Assembly: GCA_963715025.1 (NCBI GenBank) | Contig: CAVQQQ010000009.1 | Location: 1,364,001-1,428,000 of the forward strand | DNA from: DASSJT01 sp963715025 | Lineage (GTDB): Bacteria; Actinomycetota; Actinomycetes; Actinomycetales; Dermatophilaceae | Direction of reading: 5' to 3' | DNA length: 64,000 bases | Shown: piece after piece, positions 26,079 to 36,059 of the stretch | How the letters are laid out: each line of letters begins with the position of its first letter | Numbering within the stretch: position 1 is the stretch's first letter | The notes under the pieces: generated by a model | Told to the model about the DNA's origin: nothing | Database searches by the model: none | The model's input: only the letters and a program-made list of their open reading frames with translations | Made by a program: the position numbers and the translations under genes

Positions 26079-26251
26079 CGGGAGGTCTCCGCCGCGCGCG
26101 GGGACGGCGTGGGCAAGAGGGTCTGCGGCGTGGGAGTCGGCGGGCTCCCAAGCGTTGACACGCCTAGTCGCGCGACAAGCACTGCGACGATGCTGGCCAG
26201 CTGGAGCACGAGCAGCTGCCCCGCCAGCGACGGGCGGCGCAGCCCTGGCAT
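26075..26251 (-). pseudogene. Collapsed CitA/DcuS-like sensor kinase gene
   Basis: A 58-codon frame. Its start, LRRPSLAGQLLVLQLASI then VAVLVA, looks like the first membrane helix of citrate/fumarate sensor kinases. After about 37 codons it turns into a Pro/Thr-rich end, and its TGA overlaps the response regulator start by 4 bp, exactly where a full kinase would end. A deletion of roughly 500 codons that kept both gene ends explains this best. The family call rests on one short segment and on position. Confidence 0.6.
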
Positions 26252-26358
26252 GACCACGATGAACTCAACCTTCACTGCTGACACAAGCCCGACCTCTGCG
26301 TCGCGCCCGGGCCACGATCATGCCGCTCACCTCCCAGAACGCGAAAGAGGTCTCAACG

Positions 26359-26439
26359 ATGAGAACCCGGTTCACAGCCCTCCTCGGCACGGCGATGGCA
26401 GCGGCCGTCCTTGGCGGCTGGATGCGCTGGTGTGGCTGA
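26359..26439 (+). pseudogene. TctC-like signal-peptide stub
   Basis: AAAGAGG is followed 8 nt later by ATG and 26 codons, MRTRFTALLGTAMAAAVLGG then a quick stop. This resembles the secretion signal of tripartite tricarboxylate transporter binding proteins, whose genes are usually divergent from CitA/CitB-type regulators, as here. The mature protein is gone. Alternative: any other secreted protein's leader. Confidence 0.45.
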
Positions 26440-26527
26440 GCCCGGCGTCCCTCATAGCGTTCGGCTCCTGCGGCCCGGAATGGCGCGCTGGCCCTTGCCC
26501 GGTTCGCCCAGTCTCACATCCGAGACG

Positions 26528-26562
26528 GTATGCCGTCCGCGGGAGTCCTGCGGACGGCATAC
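26528..26562 (+). promoter_or_regulatory. Strong hairpin in the hutH leader
   Basis: GTATGCCGTCCGC (26528-26540) and its exact complement (26550-26562) form a 13 bp stem with a 9 nt loop, ending 19 bp before the hutH start and just upstream of its GGAGG. It could be an operator, an mRNA stabiliser or an attenuator. Both arms carry the over-represented GTATGCC heptamer. Confidence 0.6.
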
Positions 26563-26580
26563 GTCGGCTGCAATGGAGGC

Positions 26581-28143
26581 ATGACCCAGACCGCAACCTC
26601 CGCGCCACCGGTGACCGTCGGCCTCGGCCCGGTCTCATTCGAGGATGTCGTCACCGTCGCCCGCCGCGACGCCCGTGTCGAGATCTCGCCGGAGTCGCTC
26701 GCCGAGGTGCGTCGCACGCGGGCCGTGGTGGAGGCCCTCGCCGACGACACGGTGGCCCACTACGGCGTCTCGACCGGGTTCGGTGCCCTGGCAACCCGCC
26801 ACATCCCGGTCGAGCTGCGGGCGCAGCTGCAGCGCAGCCTCGTCCGGTCGCACGCCGCGGGATCGGGCCCGGAGGTCGAGCGCGAGGTGGTCCGCGCGCT
26901 CATGCTGCTGCGCATCTCGACCCTCGCGACGGGCCGCACCGGGATCCGGGAGGAGACCCTGCGGACGTACGTCGCGATGCTGAACGCCGGCATCACCCCA
27001 GTGGTGCACGAGTACGGCTCCCTGGGGTGCTCGGGCGACCTCGCTCCGCTCGCGCACTGTGCCCTGGCCCTGATGGGGGACGGTGTCGTGCGTGATGCGG
27101 CCGGCGAGCTCATGCCCACCGCCCAGGCCTTCGGCGCCGCGGGCATCCCGCCCGTCGAGCTGCGCGAGAAGGAGGGCTTGGCCCTGATCAACGGCACCGA
27201 CGGCATGCTTGGCCAGCTGGTGCTGGCGATCACCGACCTGCGCCACCTGCTCAGGGTTGCTGACATCACGGCTGCGATGAGCGTCGAGGGGCAGCTCGGG
27301 AGCGACGACGTGTTCGCAGCGGACCTCCACGCCCTGCGGCCACAGCCGGGTCAGGGCCGCTCGGCCGAGAACCTGCGAAACCTCATGCGTGACAGCGCGA
27401 TCCGCGAGAGTCACCGAACCGACGACTGCACCCGCGTGCAGGACGCGTACTCTCTGCGCTGCGCGCCGCAGGTCGCGGGCGCGGTCCGCGACACAGTGGA
27501 GTATGCCGCGCAGGTCGCCGGCTTCGAACTCGCCTCAGCGGTCGACAACCCGGTGGTGACGCCGGACGGCCGCGTCGAGTCGAACGGCAACTTCCACGGC
27601 GCGCCGGTGGCCTATGTGCTGGACTTCCTTGCCATCGTGGCCGCCGACCTGGCCTCGATCTCGGAGCGGCGGACTGACCGGTTCCTCGACGTCGCGCGGA
27701 ACCACGGGCTGAACGCATTCCTCGCCGACGACCCCGGGGTGGACTCGGGGCACATGATCGCGCAGTACACCCAGGCGGCGATCGTCTCAGAGATGAAGCG
27801 GCTGGCCGCCCCGGCGTCCGTCGACTCGATCCCGAGCAGCGCGATGCAGGAAGACCACGTCTCGATGGGCTGGTCGGCGGCGCGCAAGCTGCGACGCTCG
27901 GTCGACGGGCTGACCCGAGTCCTGGCCATCGAGCTGCTCACGGCCGCCCGCGCCATCGAGCTGCGGGCCCCGCTGGCGCCCGCCCCCGCCACGGGGGCGG
28001 TGATCGCCGCGCTCCGCGAGGCGGGGGCCCCGAGCCCGGGATCTGATCGGTTCCTCGCCCCTGAGATCGAGATCGCTGTCCAGCTGGTCGCCTCCGGCGC
28101 CGCACTCGCGGCGGCCGAGTCCGTGGCCGGCCCACTCAACTGA
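26581..28143 (+). CDS. hutH: Histidine ammonia-lyase
   Basis: 520 residues, ATG with GGAGG 4 nt upstream. It removes ammonia from L-histidine to give urocanate. The self-made MIO electrophile comes from Cys150-Ser151-Gly152 (GSLGCSGDLAPLAH); most relatives have Ala-Ser-Gly, but Cys at the first position is also known in actinobacterial enzymes. Other signatures: YGVSTGFGALA near the N-terminus and SSAMQEDHVSMG late. First gene of the hut cluster, 38 bp before hutU. Confidence 0.96.
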   Translation: MTQTATSAPPVTVGLGPVSFEDVVTVARRDARVEISPESLAEVRRTRAVVEALADDTVAHYGVSTGFGALATRHIPVELRAQLQRSLVRSHAAGSGPEVEREVVRALMLLRISTLATGRTGIREETLRTYVAMLNAGITPVVHEYGSLGCSGDLAPLAHCALALMGDGVVRDAAGELMPTAQAFGAAGIPPVELREKEGLALINGTDGMLGQLVLAITDLRHLLRVADITAAMSVEGQLGSDDVFAADLHALRPQPGQGRSAENLRNLMRDSAIRESHRTDDCTRVQDAYSLRCAPQVAGAVRDTVEYAAQVAGFELASAVDNPVVTPDGRVESNGNFHGAPVAYVLDFLAIVAADLASISERRTDRFLDVARNHGLNAFLADDPGVDSGHMIAQYTQAAIVSEMKRLAAPASVDSIPSSAMQEDHVSMGWSAARKLRRSVDGLTRVLAIELLTAARAIELRAPLAPAPATGAVIAALREAGAPSPGSDRFLAPEIEIAVQLVASGAALAAAESVAGPLN

Positions 28144-28181
28144 ACCAACCGGCATACCTGAAGGCACTCAAGGAGAACGAC

Positions 28182-29837
<1,656 letters not shown>

Positions 29838-30015
29838 CCCCGCCCCAGGCGAGGCAAGGGTAGGCCGAGCGGCGCTCGAGGTCGGCGGTGATGGCGGCCA
29901 CCCAGCGGCTTGCGCGCATGCAGCGCAATTCCGCTGACTCATCGGGTTCGATCGTGACTCCACCACTGACACCCGAGGTCTCCGTTTGGCCGGTGTTGTC
30001 CGGCACGATGGCCTC

Positions 30016-30453
30016 GTGCGACTCTGGTCCCTCCATCCCCGCTACCTCGACCGGCAGGGCCTGACCGCCGCGTGGCGCGAGGCCCTGCTGGCCCAGGCCG
30101 TGCTGGCCGGGCGCACGCGGGGGTACACCCGACATCCGCAGCTGCGCCGGTTCCGGGCAACCGCGGCGCCACTGGCCTCGATCGGCGCCTACCTTGAGCC
30201 GCTCGCCGACGAGGCGACCGTGCGGGGCTACCACTACGACCGGCGGCGCATCATCGAGCCGCCGCACGACAGGTTCGTGGCCTCGTTGCCCGTAACCGAG
30301 GGCCAGCTCGCCTTCGAGTGGCGCCACCTCACCCGTAAGCTCGAGGCCCGCAGCCCGGACTGGCTGCGTGGCCTCCCCGTCGATGACCTGCCTCTCGCGC
30401 ACCCCCTTTTCGTGGTCGTGCCGGGCGGCATTGAGGACTGGGAGATCGTCTAG
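30016..30453 (+). CDS. Pyrimidine dimer DNA glycosylase family protein
   Basis: 145 residues from GTG 30016, chosen because the family begins with RLWSLHPRYLDRQGL. Further signatures are WREALLAQAVLAG, YTRHPQLRRF and the late histidine-rich GYHYDRRRI. This is the Pyr_excise family, named after T4 endonuclease V, expected to act on UV-damaged DNA; activity of the bacterial branch is little tested. It interrupts the hut cluster and has no visible link to histidine use. The 178 bp between hutU and this gene holds nothing recognisable. Confidence 0.78.
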   Translation: MRLWSLHPRYLDRQGLTAAWREALLAQAVLAGRTRGYTRHPQLRRFRATAAPLASIGAYLEPLADEATVRGYHYDRRRIIEPPHDRFVASLPVTEGQLAFEWRHLTRKLEARSPDWLRGLPVDDLPLAHPLFVVVPGGIEDWEIV

Positions 30454-30466
30454 CCCGGCGGCGGGG

Positions 30467-30952
30467 TCAGCGCGGGGCCGGGTCGGTGACGTCAGCGACC
30501 TCTGCTCCCAGTGCCCGGACCACGTCGTCGCCGTAAGCCGTGGCGGCGACGCCGTGGGCACCGGCGCCGATCGAGATGGATCGGCCCGGGACGGTGGCGT
30601 CGGCGATGACCGGCCAGGCCTGCAGGGACCCGAACGGCGTGATGGTCCCGCGCTCGTAGCCGGTGACGTCCTTCGCGGTCGCCGCGTCCGGCATGGAGAG
30701 CCGGCTTACCCCCAGGTGGGCGCGCAGTTTGGGCCAGGAGATCTCGCGGTCGCCGGGGACGAGGACGAAGAGGAAGTTGTCGTCGGCCCGGCGCACGACC
30801 AAGGTCTTGATGATGTCGCCGGGCTGCACTCCGCGGGCAGCGGCCGCTTCCTCGAGGGAGCCGACCCGGCCGTGTCGCGTGATGGTGTGCTCGATCCCGC
30901 TGTCCCGAAGTGCCTGCGCCGCGCGGGCTGCGCCATGTGCGTCCGAACCCAT
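30467..30952 (-). CDS. YbaK/EbsC-type aminoacyl-tRNA deacylase
   Basis: 161 residues spanning one YbaK/ProX editing domain: ALRDSGIEHTITRHGRVGS, IIKTLVVRRADDNFLFVLVPG with the conserved lysine, then GYERGTITPFGS and SIGAGAHGVA. Such free-standing domains hydrolyse mischarged tRNA, for example Cys-tRNAPro. It is the only minus-strand gene within the hut region. The gap to the next gene (30953-31148) has no clear feature. Confidence 0.85.
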   Translation of the reverse strand: MGSDAHGAARAAQALRDSGIEHTITRHGRVGSLEEAAAARGVQPGDIIKTLVVRRADDNFLFVLVPGDREISWPKLRAHLGVSRLSMPDAATAKDVTGYERGTITPFGSLQAWPVIADATVPGRSISIGAGAHGVAATAYGDDVVRALGAEVADVTDPAPR

Positions 30953-31148
30953 GCGGCAACGATAGAGGGACGAATCGGTCGCCTATGCCTGCCGGCTCGC
31001 ACGCCCGGTCCGGCGCTACCCGAGCCCAGGCGGCGACCTCCCACCGCCGTGTCCCGCATGCGAGACAGATCCCGCGCCAGTCCGTGTGGCCGAGTGGTCG
31101 CACACGATGGAATGCTCGGGGTCAGCCAGTCACGTCTGAGGAGGGTCG

Positions 31149-32363
31149 GTGAGCTTCGAGTCCATGTGGGCGACGATCGCGGACATCGGTCGCGACCCCG
31201 CCAGCGGGGGGTACCAGCGCTTTGCCTGGACCGAGGATGACCGCACCCTGCGGGAGTGGTTCGCGGGCGAGTGCGCCTCGCGCGGACTCGACCTCACCGA
31301 GGACCGCATGGGCAACCAGTGGGCCTGGTGGGGCGACCCCGACGCGGCGGTCGGCCGAGGCGACCGGGGCATCGCCACCGGCTCCCACCTCGACAGCGTC
31401 CCCGACGGCGGTGCCTTCGACGGCCCTCTCGGCGTGGTGAGCGCGCTCGCGGCGGTCGACGCGCTGCGGGCGGCCGGCTTCACCCCCCGCCGGCCCATCG
31501 GAGTCGTCAACTTCGTCGACGAGGAAGGGGCCCGCTTCGGAGTAGCCTGCGCCGGCTCCCGGGTCATCACCGGGGCGCTCGCGCCCGAGCGCGCGTTGTC
31601 GCTCACCGACGCCGACGGCACCACGATGGCCGAGGCGCTCACCGAGGCCGGCCGCGACGCCGGCGCGCTCGGCCGAGACGACGAGACCCTCGCAAGGGTG
31701 GGTGCGTTCGTCGAGCTCCACATCGAGCAGGGGCGGGCCCTCGCCAACCCGGACCACCCGGCATACGGCCATGCGGTCGCGGTCGGGTCGGGCATCTGGC
31801 CGCACGGACGCTGGCGGCTCGACTTCCAGGGCGAGGCCAACCACGCAGGGACCACCCGGCTCGAGGACCGGCACGACGCGATGCTGGGCTACGCCGAGAC
31901 CGTGCTGGCCGCTCGATGGGTGGCCGACAAGCACGGAACCGTCGCCACCATGGGGAAGGTGCAGGTCAGGCCCAATGGCGTCAACGCCATCCCCAGTGCG
32001 GTGACCGGCTGGCTCGACGTCCGCGGCGCTGACGAGGCCGCCGTGCGCGCCACCGTTGCCGAGATCTCGGGTACGGCAGCCGGCGCGAAGGCGACCGTCA
32101 CCGAGGAGTCCTGGACCCCGACCACGGCGTTCGACCCCGGACTCGCCGCTCGCCTGCAGAGCCGGCTGGGCGGCATACCCCTCCTGGGCACCGGCGCGGG
32201 CCACGACGCCGGAATCCTGTCCGCGGCAGGCATCCCCGCCGCCATGCTCTTCGTGCGCAACCCCACGGGCGTCTCGCACTCGCCTGCCGAGTGGGCCGAC
32301 GAGAAGGACTGCGTCGCCGGCGTTGCCGCCCTGGCAGCGGTCCTGCAGGAGCTCGCCGGATGA
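31149..32363 (+). CDS. M20 amidohydrolase (AllC/N-carbamoylase type) in the hut cluster
   Basis: 404 residues from GTG 31149, with GAGGAGG upstream. Di-zinc hydrolase of the allantoate amidohydrolase / N-carbamoyl-amino-acid hydrolase group: GSHLDSVPDGGAFDGPLG, DEEGARFG, ELHIEQG and the late HSPAEW carry the metal ligands. The dimerisation domain includes GEANHAGTT. Its TGA overlaps the hutF ATG and hutF overlaps hutI, a tight operon for formiminoglutamate breakdown. No HutG is present, so this enzyme is the candidate deformylase of N-formylglutamate. Such genes are usually labelled allantoate amidohydrolase by similarity; the context argues against that here. Confidence 0.88.
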   Translation: MSFESMWATIADIGRDPASGGYQRFAWTEDDRTLREWFAGECASRGLDLTEDRMGNQWAWWGDPDAAVGRGDRGIATGSHLDSVPDGGAFDGPLGVVSALAAVDALRAAGFTPRRPIGVVNFVDEEGARFGVACAGSRVITGALAPERALSLTDADGTTMAEALTEAGRDAGALGRDDETLARVGAFVELHIEQGRALANPDHPAYGHAVAVGSGIWPHGRWRLDFQGEANHAGTTRLEDRHDAMLGYAETVLAARWVADKHGTVATMGKVQVRPNGVNAIPSAVTGWLDVRGADEAAVRATVAEISGTAAGAKATVTEESWTPTTAFDPGLAARLQSRLGGIPLLGTGAGHDAGILSAAGIPAAMLFVRNPTGVSHSPAEWADEKDCVAGVAALAAVLQELAG

Positions 32364-33682
32364 CCATCTACTTCGCCGAGCACGCCCAGCTGCCCACGGG
32401 CACGGCGACGTCCGTGCGGCTGACGGCCACCGACGGCATGATCAGCGCGATCGACCTGAAGGCCAGGCCCCAGCCGGACGACATCCGCCTCGGCGGCGTC
32501 GTGCTGCCAGGGATGGCCAACGGGCACAGCCACGCGTTCCACCGCGCCCTCCGGGGTCGCACGCACGGCAACGGCGGCACCTTCTGGTCGTGGCGGGACC
32601 AGATGTATGCCGTGAGCCGCCGGCTGAACCCGGACACCTACCTGGCGCTCGCCAGGGCTGTATTCGCCGAGATGGCCCTCGCGGGGATCACCGTGGTCGG
32701 CGAGTTCCACTACCTCCACCACGACACGCACGGCCGCCGTTACGAGGATCCGAACGCTATGGGCGCCGCCCTCGCCGAGGCGGCCGACGACGTCGGGATC
32801 CGGTTGACCCTGCTCGACACGTGCTACCTGTCGGGTGGGCTCCAAGCCGACGGGCACCTGCCACTTGACGAGGTGCAGCAGCGCTTCTCCGACGGTTCGG
32901 TGGACGCCTGGGCGGAACGGCTCGGGGTGCTCAAGGACAACGACAACCTGCGCGTGGGCGCGGCGATCCACTCGGTTCGGGCAGTGCCCCGCGAGGCGCT
33001 CGGGCTGGTCAAGGAGGCGGCCGGAGACCGCCCGCTCCACGCCCACGTCAGCGAGCAGCCGGCGGAGAACCTCGCCTGCCAGATGTTCTATGGCGCGACG
33101 CCGACCCAGCTGCTCCACGAGGCCGGCACGCTCGGCGAGGACTTCACCGCCGTGCACGCCACGCACCTCACCGACGACGACATCAGCCTGCTGGGCGAGA
33201 CCGGCACAACTGCCTGCTTCTGCCCGACCACAGAGCGCGACCTTGCCGACGGCATCGGCCCGGCCCGGGCGCTCCACGACGCTGGCAGCCCGATCAGCCT
33301 GGGGTCGGACCAGAACGCCGTCGTCGACCCGTTCGAGGAGCTCCGCGGGCTGGAGATGCACGAGCGGCTGCAGAGCGGCGAGCGCGGACGCTTCAAGACC
33401 GGGCAGCTGATCGCCGCCGCCAGTGCGAACGGCTATCGGTCGCTCGGCTGGGAGGGCGGCGGTGAGCTGCGGGTGGGGGCACCGGCGGACTTCATCGCGA
33501 TCACGGAGGACAGCGTGCGCACGGTGGGGTCGCGCTCCGAGCAGATCGTCTACGCCGCCACCGCGGCTGACGTGACCGACGTCATCGTCGGTGGCGAGGA
33601 GGTCGTGGTGGAGGGCCACCATCGGCTCGGCCCGACGGCCGACCTCCTGCGCGAGGCCCTCGGCCTGTTGCGAGACCTCTGA
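32360..33682 (+). CDS. hutF: Formimidoylglutamate deiminase
   Basis: 440 residues; ATG 32360 overlaps the previous stop. Amidohydrolase-superfamily enzyme that turns N-formimino-glutamate into N-formyl-glutamate and ammonia. Metal-binding NGHSHAFHRALRG, a later HAHVSEQ, the conserved STER-like CPTTERDLADGI and GSDQNAVVDPFEELR support HutF over other deaminases. Overlaps hutI by one base (TGATG). Confidence 0.92.
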   Translation: MTIYFAEHAQLPTGTATSVRLTATDGMISAIDLKARPQPDDIRLGGVVLPGMANGHSHAFHRALRGRTHGNGGTFWSWRDQMYAVSRRLNPDTYLALARAVFAEMALAGITVVGEFHYLHHDTHGRRYEDPNAMGAALAEAADDVGIRLTLLDTCYLSGGLQADGHLPLDEVQQRFSDGSVDAWAERLGVLKDNDNLRVGAAIHSVRAVPREALGLVKEAAGDRPLHAHVSEQPAENLACQMFYGATPTQLLHEAGTLGEDFTAVHATHLTDDDISLLGETGTTACFCPTTERDLADGIGPARALHDAGSPISLGSDQNAVVDPFEELRGLEMHERLQSGERGRFKTGQLIAAASANGYRSLGWEGGGELRVGAPADFIAITEDSVRTVGSRSEQIVYAATAADVTDVIVGGEEVVVEGHHRLGPTADLLREALGLLRDL

Positions 33683-34845
33683 TGTCGAGCACCCTGGTGA
33701 CCGGCATCGGCCAACTGGTGACCTGTGACGGCACTGGGCCCGAGGGACTCGGGCTGCGCGACCACGCGGCGCTGGTCGCCGAGGACGGCCAGGTCGCGTG
33801 GGTCGGCCCCGCCGGCGCGGCGCCGGAGTGCGACCGCCGCCTCGACGTCGAGGGCCGTGTGGTGCTGCCGGGCTTCGTCGACTCGCACTCCCACCTGGTG
33901 TTCGCGGGCGACCGCGCGGCCGAGTTCGCCGCGCGCATGGCGGGGGAGCGCTACGACGGGGGTGGGATCGGGGTGTCCGTGACGGCCACTCGCGACGCCA
34001 GCGACGACGATCTGCGCGAGCTCGTGGGCCGTCGGGTCGCAGAGATGCGGGCGCAGGGCACGACGACCGTCGAGATCAAGAGCGGCTACGGCCTGACCGT
34101 CGACGACGAGGCCCGTGCCCTCCGGATCGCCAGCGAGTTCACCGGCGAGACGACGTACCTCGGGGCGCACGTCGTGCCGGCGGAGTACTCGGGCGACCGG
34201 ACGGCATACCTCGAGCTGGTCACCGGGCCGATGCTGGAAGCCGCGCGCCCCCACGCGAAGTGGGTCGACGTCTTCTGCGAGCCGCACTCGGCCCATGCCT
34301 TCACCGGCGAGGAGTCTCGCGCGGTCCTGCTCGCGGGGCGAGACGCCGGTCTCGGCATGCGGGTGCACGGCAACCAGCTGGGCTACGGCCCGGGCGTGCA
34401 GCTGGCCGTCGAGCTCGGCGCGGCGAGTGTCGACCACTGCACCTATCTGAGCGACGCCGACGTCGAAGCCCTGGCGGGCGCTGCGGCGACGACGGTGGCG
34501 ACCCTCCTGCCGGGCGTGGAGTTCTCGACGAAGTCGCCCTATCCAGATGGCCGCCGACTGCTCGACGCCGGCGTCAGCATCGCCCTCGCGACCGACTGCA
34601 ACCCGGGCACGTGCTACTCGTCGTCAATGCCGTTCGTGATCGCCCTGGCCGTGCGCGAGATAGGCCTGACACCGGGCGAAGCCGTGGTCGCAGCAACGCG
34701 TGGTGCGGCAAGGTCCTTGCGCCGCAGCGACATCGGGGTGATCGAGGTGGGGGCCAGCGCCCACCTCGCGACGCTCGAGGCGCCGTCGTACCTGCACCTG
34801 TCCTACCGCGCCGGGGTTCCGATATCCCGCGCGATCGACCTCTGA
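33682..34845 (+). CDS. hutI: Imidazolonepropionase
   Basis: 387 residues. Hydrolyses imidazolonepropionate to formiminoglutamate. Signatures: DSHSHLVFAGDRAAEF (metal histidines), TTVEIKSGYGLT, ADCNP-like ATDCNPGTCYSSSMPFV. Last of the hutF-hutI pair; its last 43 bp overlap the convergent DUF4235 gene. Confidence 0.95.
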   Translation: MSSTLVTGIGQLVTCDGTGPEGLGLRDHAALVAEDGQVAWVGPAGAAPECDRRLDVEGRVVLPGFVDSHSHLVFAGDRAAEFAARMAGERYDGGGIGVSVTATRDASDDDLRELVGRRVAEMRAQGTTTVEIKSGYGLTVDDEARALRIASEFTGETTYLGAHVVPAEYSGDRTAYLELVTGPMLEAARPHAKWVDVFCEPHSAHAFTGEESRAVLLAGRDAGLGMRVHGNQLGYGPGVQLAVELGAASVDHCTYLSDADVEALAGAAATTVATLLPGVEFSTKSPYPDGRRLLDAGVSIALATDCNPGTCYSSSMPFVIALAVREIGLTPGEAVVAATRGAARSLRRSDIGVIEVGASAHLATLEAPSYLHLSYRAGVPISRAIDL

Positions 34846-35114
34846 CCAGGCCCCGCTTTGAGGATCGGCTTGGGCAGGTGGCCGGCGGAGGTGGCGTAGT
34901 ACTGCGCGGCCTTGCGCGTAGTGGCCACCCGCGCCGCGCCCCTCGCCATTCCGGTGACCGCAGCAAAGGCCACGGCCTCGCCCATGGGCGTGCGCGGGTC
35001 GAGGCCGGAGTTCAGGCCTGCCTTCTTCCACACCACAGTCACTGCCTTGCTGGCCACGACCCCCGCCAGAACCGCGGAGCCACTGCCGAGAACCCGCCAG
35101 ATGAAGCTGCCCAT
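34803..35114 (-). CDS. DUF4235 family protein
   Basis: 103 residues with one or two hydrophobic segments. The DUF4235 core is SKAVTVVWKKAGLN, GEAVAFAAVTGMARGAARV and TRKAAQYYATSAGHLP. Actinobacterial, function unknown, probably membrane-associated. The last 14 residues (after GHLPKP) run antisense through the end of hutI, giving a 43 bp tail-to-tail overlap. Confidence 0.78.
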   Translation of the reverse strand: MGSFIWRVLGSGSAVLAGVVASKAVTVVWKKAGLNSGLDPRTPMGEAVAFAAVTGMARGAARVATTRKAAQYYATSAGHLPKPILKAGPGQRSIARDIGTPAR

Positions 35115-35233
35115 CCCTGTCTCCCATCGCCGCGGTCGCCGCGTCCTGCCACGTCGTGCACGTCCTGTCTACCCCGTGCGGCTCTCGCGCACCACTGTCC
35201 CCGGCGGGCTGCGCTAGGGTGAGGGGTGTAAAC

Positions 35234-35315
35234 GACAGGGGAGCGCGAGAGCGCTGAGAGTGCGGCCAGCCGCAGACCCTCGAACCTGATCCGGTTAGCA
35301 CCGGCGAAGGGAGTC
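35234..35315 (+). promoter_or_regulatory. TPP riboswitch (thi box)
   Basis: The conserved core is present: ACAGGGGAGC, then GCTGAGAGTGC, then GACCCTCGAACCTGATC, then GGTTAGCACCGGCGAAGGGAG. The two sensor helices for pyrimidine and pyrophosphate can be drawn. It lies about 105 bp upstream of ykoE. A possible downstream hairpin uses GGCATAC (35337) and GTATGCC (35363). Confidence 0.95.
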
Positions 35316-35420
35316 GGGAATCTCAGGCACCCGTGCGGCATACGTCCGTGCAGCGACATGGGGTATGCCGGACAGAGGCCTCCCCGAGGTATCCATCGGA
35401 TTCCACGGGAGACAACTGAA

Positions 35421-36059
35421 ATGTCCACGATCACCACCCGCACCGGCCGCACCAGCGTCCGGGCCACGGCCCCGCTCATGCGGTGGCGCACGGTCGACCT
35501 CCTCACGGTCGCCTTCCTCGGTGCCGCCTTCGGCATCGCCTACTGGGGCTGGGGCCTCCTCTACGAGGGACCCTCCACCGCCCTCGGCAACGTGTTCCCG
35601 CCCCTGGCGGCCTTCCTCTATTCCCCCTGGCTCATGGCTGGGGTCGTCGGGGGCCTGGTCGTGCGGCGTCCGGGCGCGGCACTGCTCTGCGAGGTGGTGG
35701 CGGCCGTCGTCGAGATGCTGCCGGGGAGCCAGTGGGGCTTCAGCACACTGATCTCTGGCATCCTCCAGGGCCTTGGTGCCGAGCTGGCGTTCCTGATCCT
35801 CGGCTACGGGGCCTTCGGCATCGTGGCTGCGGTCATCGCCGGCGCGCTCGCGGCGCCGATCGAGGCGGTCTACGAGATCTTCACCTACTACCCCGACTGG
35901 TCGTTCGGCTACCAGGTCGCCTACGTCGTGTCCTTCGCGGTGGGTGGGGCAGTCATCGCCGGCATCGGCGGCTGGCTCATCACCAAGGCCTTGGCCAGGG
36001 CGGGTGCCCTCAACGCCTTCCCGCCTGGCCAGGAGGAGCGGGAGCGCCACGCTGTCTGA
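35421..36059 (+). CDS. ykoE: YkoE, ECF transporter S component for a thiamine precursor
   Basis: 212 residues with about six membrane helices; ATG with GGGAGA upstream. Recognisable stretches are LTVAFLGAAFGIAYWGWGLL, GVVGGLVVRRPGAALLCE and IEAVYEIFTYYPDWSFGYQ. It should bind hydroxymethylpyrimidine or a thiazole precursor and hand it to the energising ATPase/T-component module encoded next. Controlled by the TPP riboswitch. Confidence 0.92.
   Translation: MSTITTRTGRTSVRATAPLMRWRTVDLLTVAFLGAAFGIAYWGWGLLYEGPSTALGNVFPPLAAFLYSPWLMAGVVGGLVVRRPGAALLCEVVAAVVEMLPGSQWGFSTLISGILQGLGAELAFLILGYGAFGIVAAVIAGALAAPIEAVYEIFTYYPDWSFGYQVAYVVSFAVGGAVIAGIGGWLITKALARAGALNAFPPGQEERERHAV

Noticed and set aside
29850..29985. 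Short minus-strand frame between hutU and the glycosylase gene
   Set aside because: No ribosome-binding site, no family resemblance and no conserved ending.
31081..31130. tRNA-like D-arm sequence GTGGCCGAGTGGTCG
   Set aside because: It looks like the start of a tRNA-Ser/Leu, but no acceptor stem, anticodon arm or TTC arm can be folded around it.
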